The translations under genes and the position numbers were made by a program. From Commensalibacter papalotli (ex Servin-Garciduenas et al. 2014) (GTDB taxonomy: Bacteria; Pseudomonadota; Alphaproteobacteria; Acetobacterales; Acetobacteraceae): DNA of 64,000 bases. This document shows, in pieces, positions 56,745 through 64,000 of this stretch (its first letter is position 1; every line of letters begins with the position of its first letter). Under the pieces are notes generated by a model. It worked only from the letters and a program-made list of their open reading frames with translations. It did not search any database and was not told the origin of the DNA. The stretch is taken from assembly GCF_000527695.1 (NCBI RefSeq), contig NZ_ATSX01000001.1, forward strand, positions 1,178,001 to 1,242,000, read 5' to 3'.

Positions 56745-57515
56745 ATGAATTATTTTGTTATTTACTCAGATCAATCTTCACAAGAACTGATCAGTTTTAA
56801 AAAAAATAACCAACATCTTACTGTTGAAATCTCTCCCATTAAGGCTAATAGCTCTAATTTAGAGTTACGTGAAGAACTATTAAAAGATCATCTCATTACA
56901 CAAAATAATAAATATGATATGGCAAATCTTGCTTTAACCAAAGCTCATATTTCACTGTGGAAACAAGCAGTTCAAAACCAATCCTCGATTACTGTTTTTG
57001 AATCGAATATCATCACGCACAAAAACTTTTTAAATTACCAAGAAATATCTTTATCTGCTCAACAAGATTATGATCTGATGATTTGGGGATATAATTTAAA
57101 CTGGAACCCATGTATTGAATTAATGCCTTGTTTACCCAAAGCTATTTATACTTTTCCTGGTTATAATAAGGACGAATTTAAAAAAGAAAATAATGACTTA
57201 ATCGATATTCCAACTTATCAAAATAGTGATTTAAAAACAATTCAAACACTAAAAATATTCTCTTTTGCTGGTTTAGGTTGTTATACAATTTCAGCCAAAG
57301 GTGCAGAAGCTTTATTACAAAAAGTAACCCCAATTGGCAATGAACCCGCGCCTTCTTATCAAAACGATCCTCATGGATCCAATTTTTATGTTTTCAAGCC
57401 TATTCCAAACAGAGAAAATATATCACTAGATATTGAAGTTAATCGCTATTTAAAAAAATTGAATACATATATGACAATTCCAATGCTCGCTGTAATATCT
57501 ACCAATACCAATTAA
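56745..57515 (+). CDS. degenerate GT25-like (LPS glycosyltransferase family) protein
   Basis: 256 residues. The landmarks of glycosyltransferase family 25 are present: NLALTKAHISLWKQAVQ (usual S-H-x-x-x-W), ITVFESNIIT where active enzymes have ILEDDV, DLMIWGYN, and GLGCYTISAKGAEALLQ. The acidic pair of the E-D-D motif is changed to Glu-Ser-Asn, so metal binding may be lost. It may be an inactive or altered transferase. The gene is AT-rich; its ATG follows AATTGA with no good ribosome site. Next gene is a nitroreductase in its own unit. Confidence 0.65.
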   Translation: MNYFVIYSDQSSQELISFKKNNQHLTVEISPIKANSSNLELREELLKDHLITQNNKYDMANLALTKAHISLWKQAVQNQSSITVFESNIITHKNFLNYQEISLSAQQDYDLMIWGYNLNWNPCIELMPCLPKAIYTFPGYNKDEFKKENNDLIDIPTYQNSDLKTIQTLKIFSFAGLGCYTISAKGAEALLQKVTPIGNEPAPSYQNDPHGSNFYVFKPIPNRENISLDIEVNRYLKKLNTYMTIPMLAVISTNTN

Positions 57516-57629
57516 TAATTTTAGTTTTGGAACTCTACTTCAAATATATTACTTTACAACCCATATCATTTCTTATTTAATCACTGCAATTGTTATAATA
57601 TATAAAATTACTTTTTTTTAGAGGGAAAT

Positions 57630-58286
57630 ATGGATTTAAAACAAATCATTCATCAACGTTACGCAACAAAAAAATATAATCCAAATAAAAAAATACCAGA
57701 AGAGCAAATTGAGCTACTTATTGAACTGTTACAATATTCGCCCACTTCTATAAATTCTCAACCTTATCATTTTATCTTAACAGGGACACCAACAGGTAAA
57801 AAACGCATTGCTTCATCAATGAGTTCAGGAAATTTCATCTTTAACTATGACAAAGTTATTAATGCTTCTCATAGTGTGGTGATTTGTTCTAAAACCAGTA
57901 TAGATCGTAATTATTTAACTAAAACAATTAAAAAAGCTCATTTAGATGGACGCGTTGAATCTCTTGAAAAAGTAGAACAAATGGTTAACCAATATATGGG
58001 TTTTATTGAATTGCATAATAGTGTTGAACAAAATGCGCAAAACTGGATGGCAAAACAATGTTACATTGCATTAGGTAATCTACTATTGGGTGCTGCTGCA
58101 TTAGGAATTGATGCTACTCCAATCGAAGGGTTTGATAGTAAGGCTTTGGATATAGAATTTAATCTTGCGGAGCAAGGATATATGAGCCTAGTTGTTATAA
58201 CTTTGGGATATCGCGCAGATGATGACATTTACGCTAAATTACCAAAATCCCGTTTATCTAAAGAAGATCTTTTTACTTTTTACTAA
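57630..58286 (+). CDS. NfsB-like nitroreductase paralogue
   Basis: 218 residues with GAGGG before the ATG. It shares all landmarks with the gene at 27804 (QRYATKKYNPNK, SPTSINSQPYHF, LGNLLLGAAALGIDATPIEGFD, GYRADDD, PKSRLSKEDLFTFY), but differs in many places, so it is an old duplication rather than a recent copy. It should be an FMN-dependent nitro- or quinone reductase. It ends with a strong terminator. Confidence 0.88.
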   Translation: MDLKQIIHQRYATKKYNPNKKIPEEQIELLIELLQYSPTSINSQPYHFILTGTPTGKKRIASSMSSGNFIFNYDKVINASHSVVICSKTSIDRNYLTKTIKKAHLDGRVESLEKVEQMVNQYMGFIELHNSVEQNAQNWMAKQCYIALGNLLLGAAALGIDATPIEGFDSKALDIEFNLAEQGYMSLVVITLGYRADDDIYAKLPKSRLSKEDLFTFY

Positions 58287-58293
58287 TTAATCT

Positions 58294-58314
58294 AAAGGGC
58301 CTTTGCCCTTTTTT
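58294..58314 (+). terminator. rho-independent terminator after the nitroreductase
   Basis: AAGGGC (58295-58300) pairs with GCCCTT (58305-58310) around a four-base loop; T continues to 58314. Short but well formed. Confidence 0.8.
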
Positions 58315-58699
58315 ACATATATTAATATGGTTTTAACCTTCTCTACCTCACCACCACAATAAAGGGATTTAGCTTTCCCCTTACCTATTTTATATCTTTG
58401 TAATTATGGTAATTCCTTAAATATAAAACAACTTTGTAATATAAATTTTGGTTAATGGTTTGTCGTTTAATTATTTGATATATTACCAATTAATTTAAAG
58501 CTCATTTACCTATATTATCCAGGTTTCACACACGAGTTAATATATTAAATCCAATATAAAATTTATGATTAGAACATATAGTAGAAAAGACTAAGTAGAG
58601 TGACCTGATCTCTCTTCTATGAAGATATTTCAAAATATCGCAGCTAACGTGGATATTCAATATAATGTTTTTATAATGAATATTTATATCATTTTAAGT
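58315..58699. other. gap between convergent genes
   Basis: I see no gene, tRNA or repeat. The stretch is AT-rich with scattered stops in all frames. It lies between two terminators and is probably simple spacer; a small RNA cannot be excluded. Confidence 0.5.
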
Positions 58700-58723
58700 G
58701 AGAAAAGCAGCCCTAAAGACTGC
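58700..58723 (-). terminator. terminator-like hairpin of the lytic transglycosylase gene
   Basis: On the minus strand GCAGTC (58718-58723) pairs with GGCTGC (58707-58712) including one G-U pair, followed by TTTTCTC. It lies about 100 bases after the gene's stop codon. Confidence 0.55.
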
Positions 58724-58826
58724 AATATAAATTCTCAGCTAAAATAGATTTTATCCGCTGTAACGCAATCTTACAAAATTATGAAAAACTTATAAAAAAC
58801 ATTTTTGAGAATACAACATTTTATTT

Positions 58827-60305
58827 TTAAATTTTCGAAGGTGAAAGTAACATACAAGATGATAATTTTTGACATGCATTTTGTGCTGCATCTTTACTTA
58901 AACCGGTAACCCTTGCACGATAAAGTTTATTCTTCCCAACTGTAACAGCTTGCACTTGTTGAGAACCCACATGCAAAGATGCTTTATTTTTCGCTTGCCC
59001 TGCAGCACTTTGAGCTTGAGACGAAGACGCAAAAGCACCAACTTGAATACCCCATCCACCAGCAGCAGAAACATTGCTTATTTTTACTGCTTTCTTAGTA
59101 TTCGAAGGAACACGATAGGATACGGGTTGATAGTAACGACTGCTATTTCCAATAGGTGCAGACGCAACTTGAACTGGTTGTTGAGCTGAGGCTATAATAA
59201 TTGGCGCTTCGTTAGCAACAGGCGCAGGAGAAGCCTTATATCCTCTAGAAGCCCAAGCAGATTTTATATCTTGACGTGTTTCAGTTTGTGCGACAGTTGT
59301 ATTACTAGGCTGACGATCGAAACTTTTCCACTGAGTTGGATACCCAGTTGTCGCTTTACGCCGTTTTTGCTGAGCATAAGCCGTATTTACATTGCGCCCA
59401 GCACTCCCTAAACTTTGACCGTTTAAACTTTCAGTAGTTGCAGTATCGACTCGATTTAAACTGGCTACATTTAAATTATCAGCGGCAGATTGGCCACCCC
59501 CCCCCATACGACCAGCCCATGCTTGTTGTACAGAACTCGCCTGAGGAGATAATGCCCTATTGCGATGTGAAGAGGGTTGGACTGCTGATGCGTATAAATT
59601 AGGATCAATGCCAGCACCGGAACCGTGATTTTCAACTAATAAATCAGCTTGAGAGCGACGGTTGGGATTAAATCCTTGAATTCTTGGTCCAATAGAGGCT
59701 ACGTAACGACGTGTCTCTAGAGGCAGCGTTCTATTTCTCGTTAAGAAATCATCAAGACGCCCTGGCCCACCATTATATGCAGCTAAGAACCCTGGGGATC
59801 CATAAATATCATACATCTGGCGAATATAAGCTGCACCTGCTGCAATATTATCATGAGGATCATAAGCATCATCCCCAAGATTATAGGCAACTTTTAACTC
59901 ATCATAAGTCGGCGGCATTAATTGCATCAACCCCATAGCCCCAGGACCAGAAGTAGCAAATGAATTTCCTCCCGATTCTTGTTTCATAACCGCACGTATC
60001 CAAGCTTCAGGAACATCAAATCGCGTGGAAGCTTCTTTGATGTACGGCCCCCAAGGATCACTTGCTGGACCAGGAGGCGCATAATAAGAACGGGCGCGCG
60101 CTTTATAATTAGCAACTTCTTGTGCAATTGGAACTTGTTGTGGGCGTGGTGTAGAGGAGCATGCAGCAACCAAAGCAGCCAAGCTGCTAACACTTCCTAG
60201 ACGAAGGATTAAAGCAGTAGATGACTTTGTAAATAATTTGCTGATCATATTATGTTGACACCAAACAAATGAAGAATTTAACAATTTGCTTTTAAACTGC
60301 GCCAT
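58827..60305 (-). CDS. lytic transglycosylase lipoprotein with C-terminal SPOR domain
   Basis: 492 residues. GTAGAGG precedes the first ATG. A signal around residues 24-49 ends in ALVAACSS, a lipobox, so the protein is probably lipidated on Cys49. The SLT domain spans about 85-200: catalytic Glu110 in MKQESGGN, GAMGLMQLMPPT, AAYNGGPG. A long disordered linker (about 215-410) holds a four-Gly run encoded by nine G in a row (59497-59505). A SPOR domain (about 412-488, WGIQVGAFASSSQAQSAA) binds stripped septal glycan. Together they predict a peptidoglycan-cutting enzyme at division or constriction sites. It is transcribed away from the polysaccharide export genes. Confidence 0.9.
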   Translation of the reverse strand: MAQFKSKLLNSSFVWCQHNMISKLFTKSSTALILRLGSVSSLAALVAACSSTPRPQQVPIAQEVANYKARARSYYAPPGPASDPWGPYIKEASTRFDVPEAWIRAVMKQESGGNSFATSGPGAMGLMQLMPPTYDELKVAYNLGDDAYDPHDNIAAGAAYIRQMYDIYGSPGFLAAYNGGPGRLDDFLTRNRTLPLETRRYVASIGPRIQGFNPNRRSQADLLVENHGSGAGIDPNLYASAVQPSSHRNRALSPQASSVQQAWAGRMGGGGQSAADNLNVASLNRVDTATTESLNGQSLGSAGRNVNTAYAQQKRRKATTGYPTQWKSFDRQPSNTTVAQTETRQDIKSAWASRGYKASPAPVANEAPIIIASAQQPVQVASAPIGNSSRYYQPVSYRVPSNTKKAVKISNVSAAGGWGIQVGAFASSSQAQSAAGQAKNKASLHVGSQQVQAVTVGKNKLYRARVTGLSKDAAQNACQKLSSCMLLSPSKI

Positions 60306-60690
60306 AATGCCTCTACCTTAAAAATATTTATTTTATTATCAAGTTGTTATTCTTAATATAAAATAAATTTGTGCGCCTATCGTTTTTGTATATATTTCTA
60401 AATTTTATTTATTCCTTTTTAAAAAAGAATCATAATAAGTCTTTTGAAATATTATTTAATATCTACAAGGTATTGACATTTTTTGCAAGTACTTGCCCTC
60501 TAAATAAATGCAGATAAAATAAGCCCGTAACTAAGCGTAACAAAAAATTGAAATTTTAAATTATATGGTTTAAAAGCTTTTATATATCGATTGTTTATTA
60601 ACCAAGGATCTATTATAGTTAGCTTACTTATTTTAAGATCTTTAACTCTTAAACTTCTTTCCTTTTTATTGAATTGCCATTTAACCCTCA
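60306..60690. other. divergent gap between the transglycosylase and export genes
   Basis: 385 AT-rich bases that must hold promoters in both directions. A 65-codon frame lies on the minus strand (60500-60697), but its start overlaps the Wzm start and its sequence does not look convincing. The only notable sites are TTGACA and a palindrome (see next entry). Confidence 0.5.
60473..60496 (+). promoter_or_regulatory. TTGACA box with an adjacent 12-bp palindrome
   Basis: TTGACA (60473-60478) is followed at 60485-60496 by GCAAGTACTTGC, a perfect 12-bp palindrome lying where the promoter spacer would be. A clear -10 is not seen at the best spacing (CTCTAA lies at 19 bases). It may be an operator for a repressor acting on the export genes. 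Weak without expression data. Confidence 0.3.
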
Positions 60691-61518
60691 ATGACATTAC
60701 TTACAAAAATAAATAATAGTACCATGAACTCACGATACTATCAGGCTCTTATTGATGTTATAGAGGGCTTTAAATTATGGAGATTAGCGTTCTCTCTCGG
60801 ATGGTTTGATATTAAATTAAGGTATAAGGGATCTGCTTTAGGGCCTTTATGGATTACATCCACCTCAGCCGCAATGATCGCAACAATGGGAATTATCTAT
60901 AGTTCATTATTTAAAATGGATTTACATGAGTATTTGCCTTTTATTGCCTTATCTACCGTTCTTTGGCAACACGGAATTTCAACAACGCTATCAGATGGAT
61001 GTCAATGTTTTTTACAAGCCAATGATACAATCCACTCTATAAAACTACCATTTTTTCTACAGGCCCTTCGCACTATTACCCGAAATGCAATCATTCTAAG
61101 TTTTAATTTGGTTATTCCAGCCATAGTATTTTATGTATTTAATATCCATCCTGGATGGAACGCTTTATTAAGTATTCCTGGTTTCGCACTGTGGCTTGTT
61201 GATGGATTAGCAATATGTTTATTGCTGGGTTGTATTTGTGCTCGTTATCGTGATATTCCACAAATTATTAATAGTTTTATTCAAGTTATTTTCTATGTAA
61301 CCCCTATTATTTGGTTACCTTCGCAACTTAAACATCATATTACGTACCTTGTCTATAATCCTTTATATCCTATTATAGATGTTGTTAGAGCCCCCTTGTT
61401 AGGCCAAACATTAGATTTGAGAGTATGGGCTTATGCGATTGGATATAGTATTATTATATGGATTGCTGCTGGATATGTTTTTATAAGGGCTAGAGGTCGC
61501 TTAGCTTTTTGGATATAA
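60691..61518 (+). CDS. ABC-2 polysaccharide export permease (Wzm/KpsM-like)
   Basis: 275 residues, six predicted helices. WFDIKLRYKGSALGPLWITSTSAAMIATMGIIYSSLF near the N-terminus and the C-terminal IPQIINSFIQVIFYVTPIIWLP then YNPLYPIIDVVRAPLLG are family landmarks (read in pieces). It forms the membrane channel that exports a lipid-linked or diacylglycerol-linked polysaccharide with its ATPase. A matching Wzt-like ATPase lies at 62735 with a glycosyltransferase between, so the three probably form one unit. Start could also be ATG 60724; neither has a clear ribosome site. Confidence 0.88.
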   Translation: MTLLTKINNSTMNSRYYQALIDVIEGFKLWRLAFSLGWFDIKLRYKGSALGPLWITSTSAAMIATMGIIYSSLFKMDLHEYLPFIALSTVLWQHGISTTLSDGCQCFLQANDTIHSIKLPFFLQALRTITRNAIILSFNLVIPAIVFYVFNIHPGWNALLSIPGFALWLVDGLAICLLLGCICARYRDIPQIINSFIQVIFYVTPIIWLPSQLKHHITYLVYNPLYPIIDVVRAPLLGQTLDLRVWAYAIGYSIIIWIAAGYVFIRARGRLAFWI

Positions 61519-61601
61519 TCAACAAATTAGGATACTCAACTATATAGACATTTTTTGTTTCTGTAATTATTGTTTGAATAAAAAATTAAGGTGTTAATAA
61601 T

Positions 61602-62714
61602 ATGAAAATCAAAGGCCAATACTCAACATTCTCTTTTCGCCCACCTGGTGTCTTAAAAAGCTCTGTTTCTACCTCTCCTCGACCACGCCTTAAACCTGTT
61701 GAAACAATGCCTAATCAGCAAATGACAAGACTGGCTCAAGGAATTGATCCTAAGAGTGAAAAACCACTGGATTCTTTGAATGAAATTCCAGCAGGAATGT
61801 TGTTTTTCTGTAATTTAGAAAATGTTTATTTTATCGTTCAAGATAAAACTGATGGTATTATTGTTACTGATGATTTTCATGTCATTACAGAAAGCATGTA
61901 TTATTGCCAAGATCCTCAATTTTTATCCAAAGAACTGCCAGATTTACAAGATGTTGAGTTGTTGGACGAAGTCTTTCTTGCATTTGACGCTCAATGGATG
62001 CGATACAATCATTGGATGGGATATTGCTTATCCAAAGCATATTTAGCCAATCAATATACACCTAAACACATGAAAATAGTTATTCCTGAATATCGTGAAA
62101 ATACTTCAATACCTAATCCTATCTCTAAAGAAGTATATGATAAATCTTTGATCGAAACAGGATTAGAACAACGTGTAACAAAATTAAAAAATGGTATTTA
62201 TAAAGCAAAAAAACTCTCATATTTTTGGCCTAACAACTATTTACCACATTCTTACTTTAATTTTAACGATGCTAAAGCATCCTTTTCTCATTTAAATAAA
62301 AATATCAAATATAATAAAGACTTGCCTGCACGCTTCTTTATCAATCAAGATCAAAATATGATGCCAATCTTAGAAGATAAAGATACAGCTTTGATTCAAC
62401 AGGCATTGAAAGATCTAGATATTCCATCTGTTGATCTGAGCACAATGGATTGGGATAGTCAAATCTCTCTTTTCTCACAAGCAGAATTAATCATTTCTCC
62501 GCATAGGCCAGAACTAATCAACCTTCTATTCTGTCAAAATGACACAGAGATTATTGAATTTACACGTTCTTTAAACAGAACGAACTATTTGCCAGCTTGG
62601 CCATATTTAATCGCATCTTCTAATCGACTTCAATATAGTTTTTTTGATCTTGATTGGGTTACATTAAATGTCGATATGATTAAAAATGCAGTTTCAAAGC
62701 TTGATTCAATTTAG
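61602..62714 (+). CDS. GT61 (DUF563)-like glycosyltransferase
   Basis: 370 residues. The C-terminal part shows the DUF563/GT61 end pattern: FSQAELIISPHRPELINLLFCQNDTEIIEF in two pieces, like the A-x-x-x-x-x-x-H-G-A-x-x-x-N-x-x-F and V-x-E-x of the family, though the usual GA is replaced by RP. The N-terminal 120 residues are polar without a signal peptide. It probably adds a sugar to the glycan carried by the Wzm/Wzt pair on either side. The ribosome site is weak. Confidence 0.65.
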   Translation: MKIKGQYSTFSFRPPGVLKSSVSTSPRPRLKPVETMPNQQMTRLAQGIDPKSEKPLDSLNEIPAGMLFFCNLENVYFIVQDKTDGIIVTDDFHVITESMYYCQDPQFLSKELPDLQDVELLDEVFLAFDAQWMRYNHWMGYCLSKAYLANQYTPKHMKIVIPEYRENTSIPNPISKEVYDKSLIETGLEQRVTKLKNGIYKAKKLSYFWPNNYLPHSYFNFNDAKASFSHLNKNIKYNKDLPARFFINQDQNMMPILEDKDTALIQQALKDLDIPSVDLSTMDWDSQISLFSQAELIISPHRPELINLLFCQNDTEIIEFTRSLNRTNYLPAWPYLIASSNRLQYSFFDLDWVTLNVDMIKNAVSKLDSI

Positions 62715-62734
62715 GGTTTTACCAAGTTTACATA

Positions 62735-63556
62735 ATGAATGAATTTAACCCAGCCAGTTTTATAAAGTTAGAGCATCTTTCTATTGATTTTCCTTTATTT
62801 CAATTAGAAAGTCGCTCTCTTAAAAAAGCCTTATTCTCTAAAGCAGGCAAAATAATATCTGGACAACAAAAACAACACCAACGCACAGGTGCTGAAATTG
62901 CAACTACTGGTAATAATGATATCGTTATTCAGGCATTACGCGATATTAATCTCTCTATTCAATCAGGAGAAAGAGTTGGATTAATTGGGCATAATGGTGC
63001 AGGGAAATCAACATTATTACGTGCAATCACAGGAATTTATGAACCTAATTCTGGTCACATTTCCAGCCGTGGTTCAATAGAAGCCTTACTCAGCACCAAT
63101 GCTGGGATGAACCCATTACTTTCAGGTAGAGAGAATATTTACCTTAGAGGTAAAAGAATGGGGTTATCCAATAAACAAATTCAAACACTTGAAAAAGATG
63201 TTGAAGAATTTGCTGAACTTAACGAGTTTATGGAGCTCCCTATCAAGATTTACTCTTCAGGTATGACCATGCGCCTTGGCTTTGGTCTTTCTACCTCTGT
63301 CATTCCAAATATTTTGTTAATGGATGAATGGTTTATGGCAGGGGACAGTAACTTTCAAGAAAAAGCAAAAAAAAGATTAGTTAGTATAGTAAATAAAGCT
63401 GAGATTGTTGTTTTAACTACCCATTCTTTGCCTATTTTGAAGGAATGGTGCAATCGAATTATCTGGTTAAAAGCTGGTCAAATTATTGCTGATGGACCAA
63501 CAGAAGAAATCTTAAATGAATACAAACATACAATGGAAACAGACTCTTTATCTTGA
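62735..63556 (+). CDS. ABC polysaccharide export ATP-binding protein (Wzt/KpsT-like)
   Basis: 273 residues. Walker A GHNGAGKST, signature YSSGMTMRLGFGLS and Walker B ILLMDEWFMAGD are those of the export ATPases for polysaccharide and O-antigen; the H-loop reads LTTHSLPIL. Unlike O-antigen Wzt it has no C-terminal glycan-binding domain, so it is closer to KpsT or to teichoic-acid-type ATPases. A 50-residue charged segment (about 25-75) between the first strand and Walker A is longer than in KpsT. It starts 20 bases after the GT61 gene. Partner of the permease at 60691. Confidence 0.9.
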   Translation: MNEFNPASFIKLEHLSIDFPLFQLESRSLKKALFSKAGKIISGQQKQHQRTGAEIATTGNNDIVIQALRDINLSIQSGERVGLIGHNGAGKSTLLRAITGIYEPNSGHISSRGSIEALLSTNAGMNPLLSGRENIYLRGKRMGLSNKQIQTLEKDVEEFAELNEFMELPIKIYSSGMTMRLGFGLSTSVIPNILLMDEWFMAGDSNFQEKAKKRLVSIVNKAEIVVLTTHSLPILKEWCNRIIWLKAGQIIADGPTEEILNEYKHTMETDSLS

Positions 63557-63654
63557 TCACTATTATTCCCCTATTGTATTATCTTTATAATCACTGCATG
63601 ATAGAACAAAACAACTTATTTATTCATAATTATTTTTAAAAAATTGAATTGCAA

Positions 63655-64000
63655 ATGCTTCCCATAATGTCCACTCCAACTGAACCAACGCAACAAGAAA
63701 GATTTTTTTCTTTAATCCAGAATGTAGTCATTGCTGCGGTTGCGATTCTTGCTATTTGGCTAATTGGTGATTTATTAATGATTGTCTTTGCGGCGACATT
63801 GATGGCAATCATCTTAAAAGGTTTGGCAACTATTTTACGTAAATATACACGAATACCATATTGGGTTGCTTTAACTATTGTTATTATTGCAATCATTAGT
63901 GCTTTTGTGGCGTTAATGTTAACAAGTGGCCCTCAAATCAGCGAACAAATTATTAAATTAAGACATGCTATTACGACACAAGTTGGCAGTTTACGCGATC
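63655..64000 (+). CDS. AI-2E family transporter, N-terminal part (cut by the right edge)
   Basis: The frame from ATG 63655 (or 63667) is open to the window edge, giving about 115 residues. After a polar start there are paired helices (VVIAAVAILAIWLIGDLLMIVFAATLMAIIL, in pieces), a GLATILRKYTRIPYWVAL segment and a third helix, as at the start of AI-2E/PerM-type exporters. The rest lies outside. The family moves small molecules; the autoinducer role holds for only some members. The gene starts about 100 bases after the export ATPase and is probably a separate unit. Confidence 0.8.
   Translation, partial: MLPIMSTPTEPTQQERFFSLIQNVVIAAVAILAIWLIGDLLMIVFAATLMAIILKGLATILRKYTRIPYWVALTIVIIAIISAFVALMLTSGPQISEQIIKLRHAITTQVGSLRD

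Noticed and set aside
60500-60697. 65-codon minus-strand frame in the divergent gap
   Set aside because: Overlaps the Wzm start on the other strand, no ribosome site and no recognisable pattern.
1-64000. Prophage, insertion sequence or CRISPR array
   Set aside because: No transposase, integrase, structural phage gene, terminal repeats or spaced direct repeats were seen.

Overview
The window is AT-rich chromosomal DNA from a Gram-negative alphaproteobacterium. It has no rRNA, phage block, CRISPR array or recognisable insertion sequence. The gene content fits an acetic acid bacterium (Acetobacteraceae), and the low GC together with the long strand-loop-strand/Hint protein suggests a Commensalibacter-like insect-gut lineage. 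Supporting genes are MlaA/MlaC, a CC0125-type lipoprotein, cvpA-purF, a putrescine importer with its oxidase, BluB and a long cobalamin-dependent MetH. The genus is an inference from gene content, not a computed placement.

Layout. 1-5.6 kb: a TPR/DUF2971 gene broken by one nonsense codon, a DUF2938 membrane protein, a DUF1624 acyltransferase, an OprD porin and a lipoprotein. 5.7-10.5 kb: housekeeping genes (queG, an RHH protein, a DnaJ/TerB protein, mlaA-mlaC, bluB). 10.6-13.1 kb: a FucP/GluP-type sugar symporter with an unusual extra periplasmic segment, and an RHH protein joined to an EVE/PUA-like domain. 13.1-18.3 kb: a very AT-rich leader and a 1493-residue surface-type protein of strand-loop-strand repeats ending in a Hint domain. 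18.7-24.2 kb: puuP-puuB, a GNAT enzyme, ettA and a CAU-anticodon tRNA. 24.3-29.0 kb: an accessory patch with an HNH nuclease-like protein, a YWTD propeller, unknown proteins, ppa and a nitroreductase. 29.1-31.8 kb: an SsuABC/TauABC-type importer.

32.0-43.4 kb is the most distinctive block. It is one minus-strand run of six genes: a type I secretion ABC exporter, its HlyD adaptor, a SEL1-repeat protein, a 1016-residue two-domain glycosyltransferase, an unknown Acetobacteraceae-type protein and a GT4 glycosyltransferase. This arrangement suggests export coupled to glycosylation. The signal-peptide-less Hint/strand-loop-strand protein at 13.8 kb is the only obvious large secreted candidate in the window, but the pairing is a hypothesis.

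43.9-58.3 kb: metH; a serine-hydrolase-like protein followed by a decayed partial copy and a possible stand-alone C-terminal domain; a Na/Pi cotransporter; a frameshifted ydcF; a thiamine pyrophosphokinase; the cvpA-purF-SDR operon; a degenerate GT25-like protein; and a second nitroreductase. 58.8-64 kb: a lytic transglycosylase lipoprotein with a SPOR domain and a nine-G tract, a Wzm/GT61/Wzt polysaccharide export set, and the start of an AI-2E family transporter cut by the right edge.

Three genes (bluB, queG, metH) have cobalamin-linked functions, so the organism probably makes or remodels B12. Envelope genes dominate: Mla lipid transport, OprD, type I secretion, polysaccharide export, and lytic transglycosylase with SPOR.
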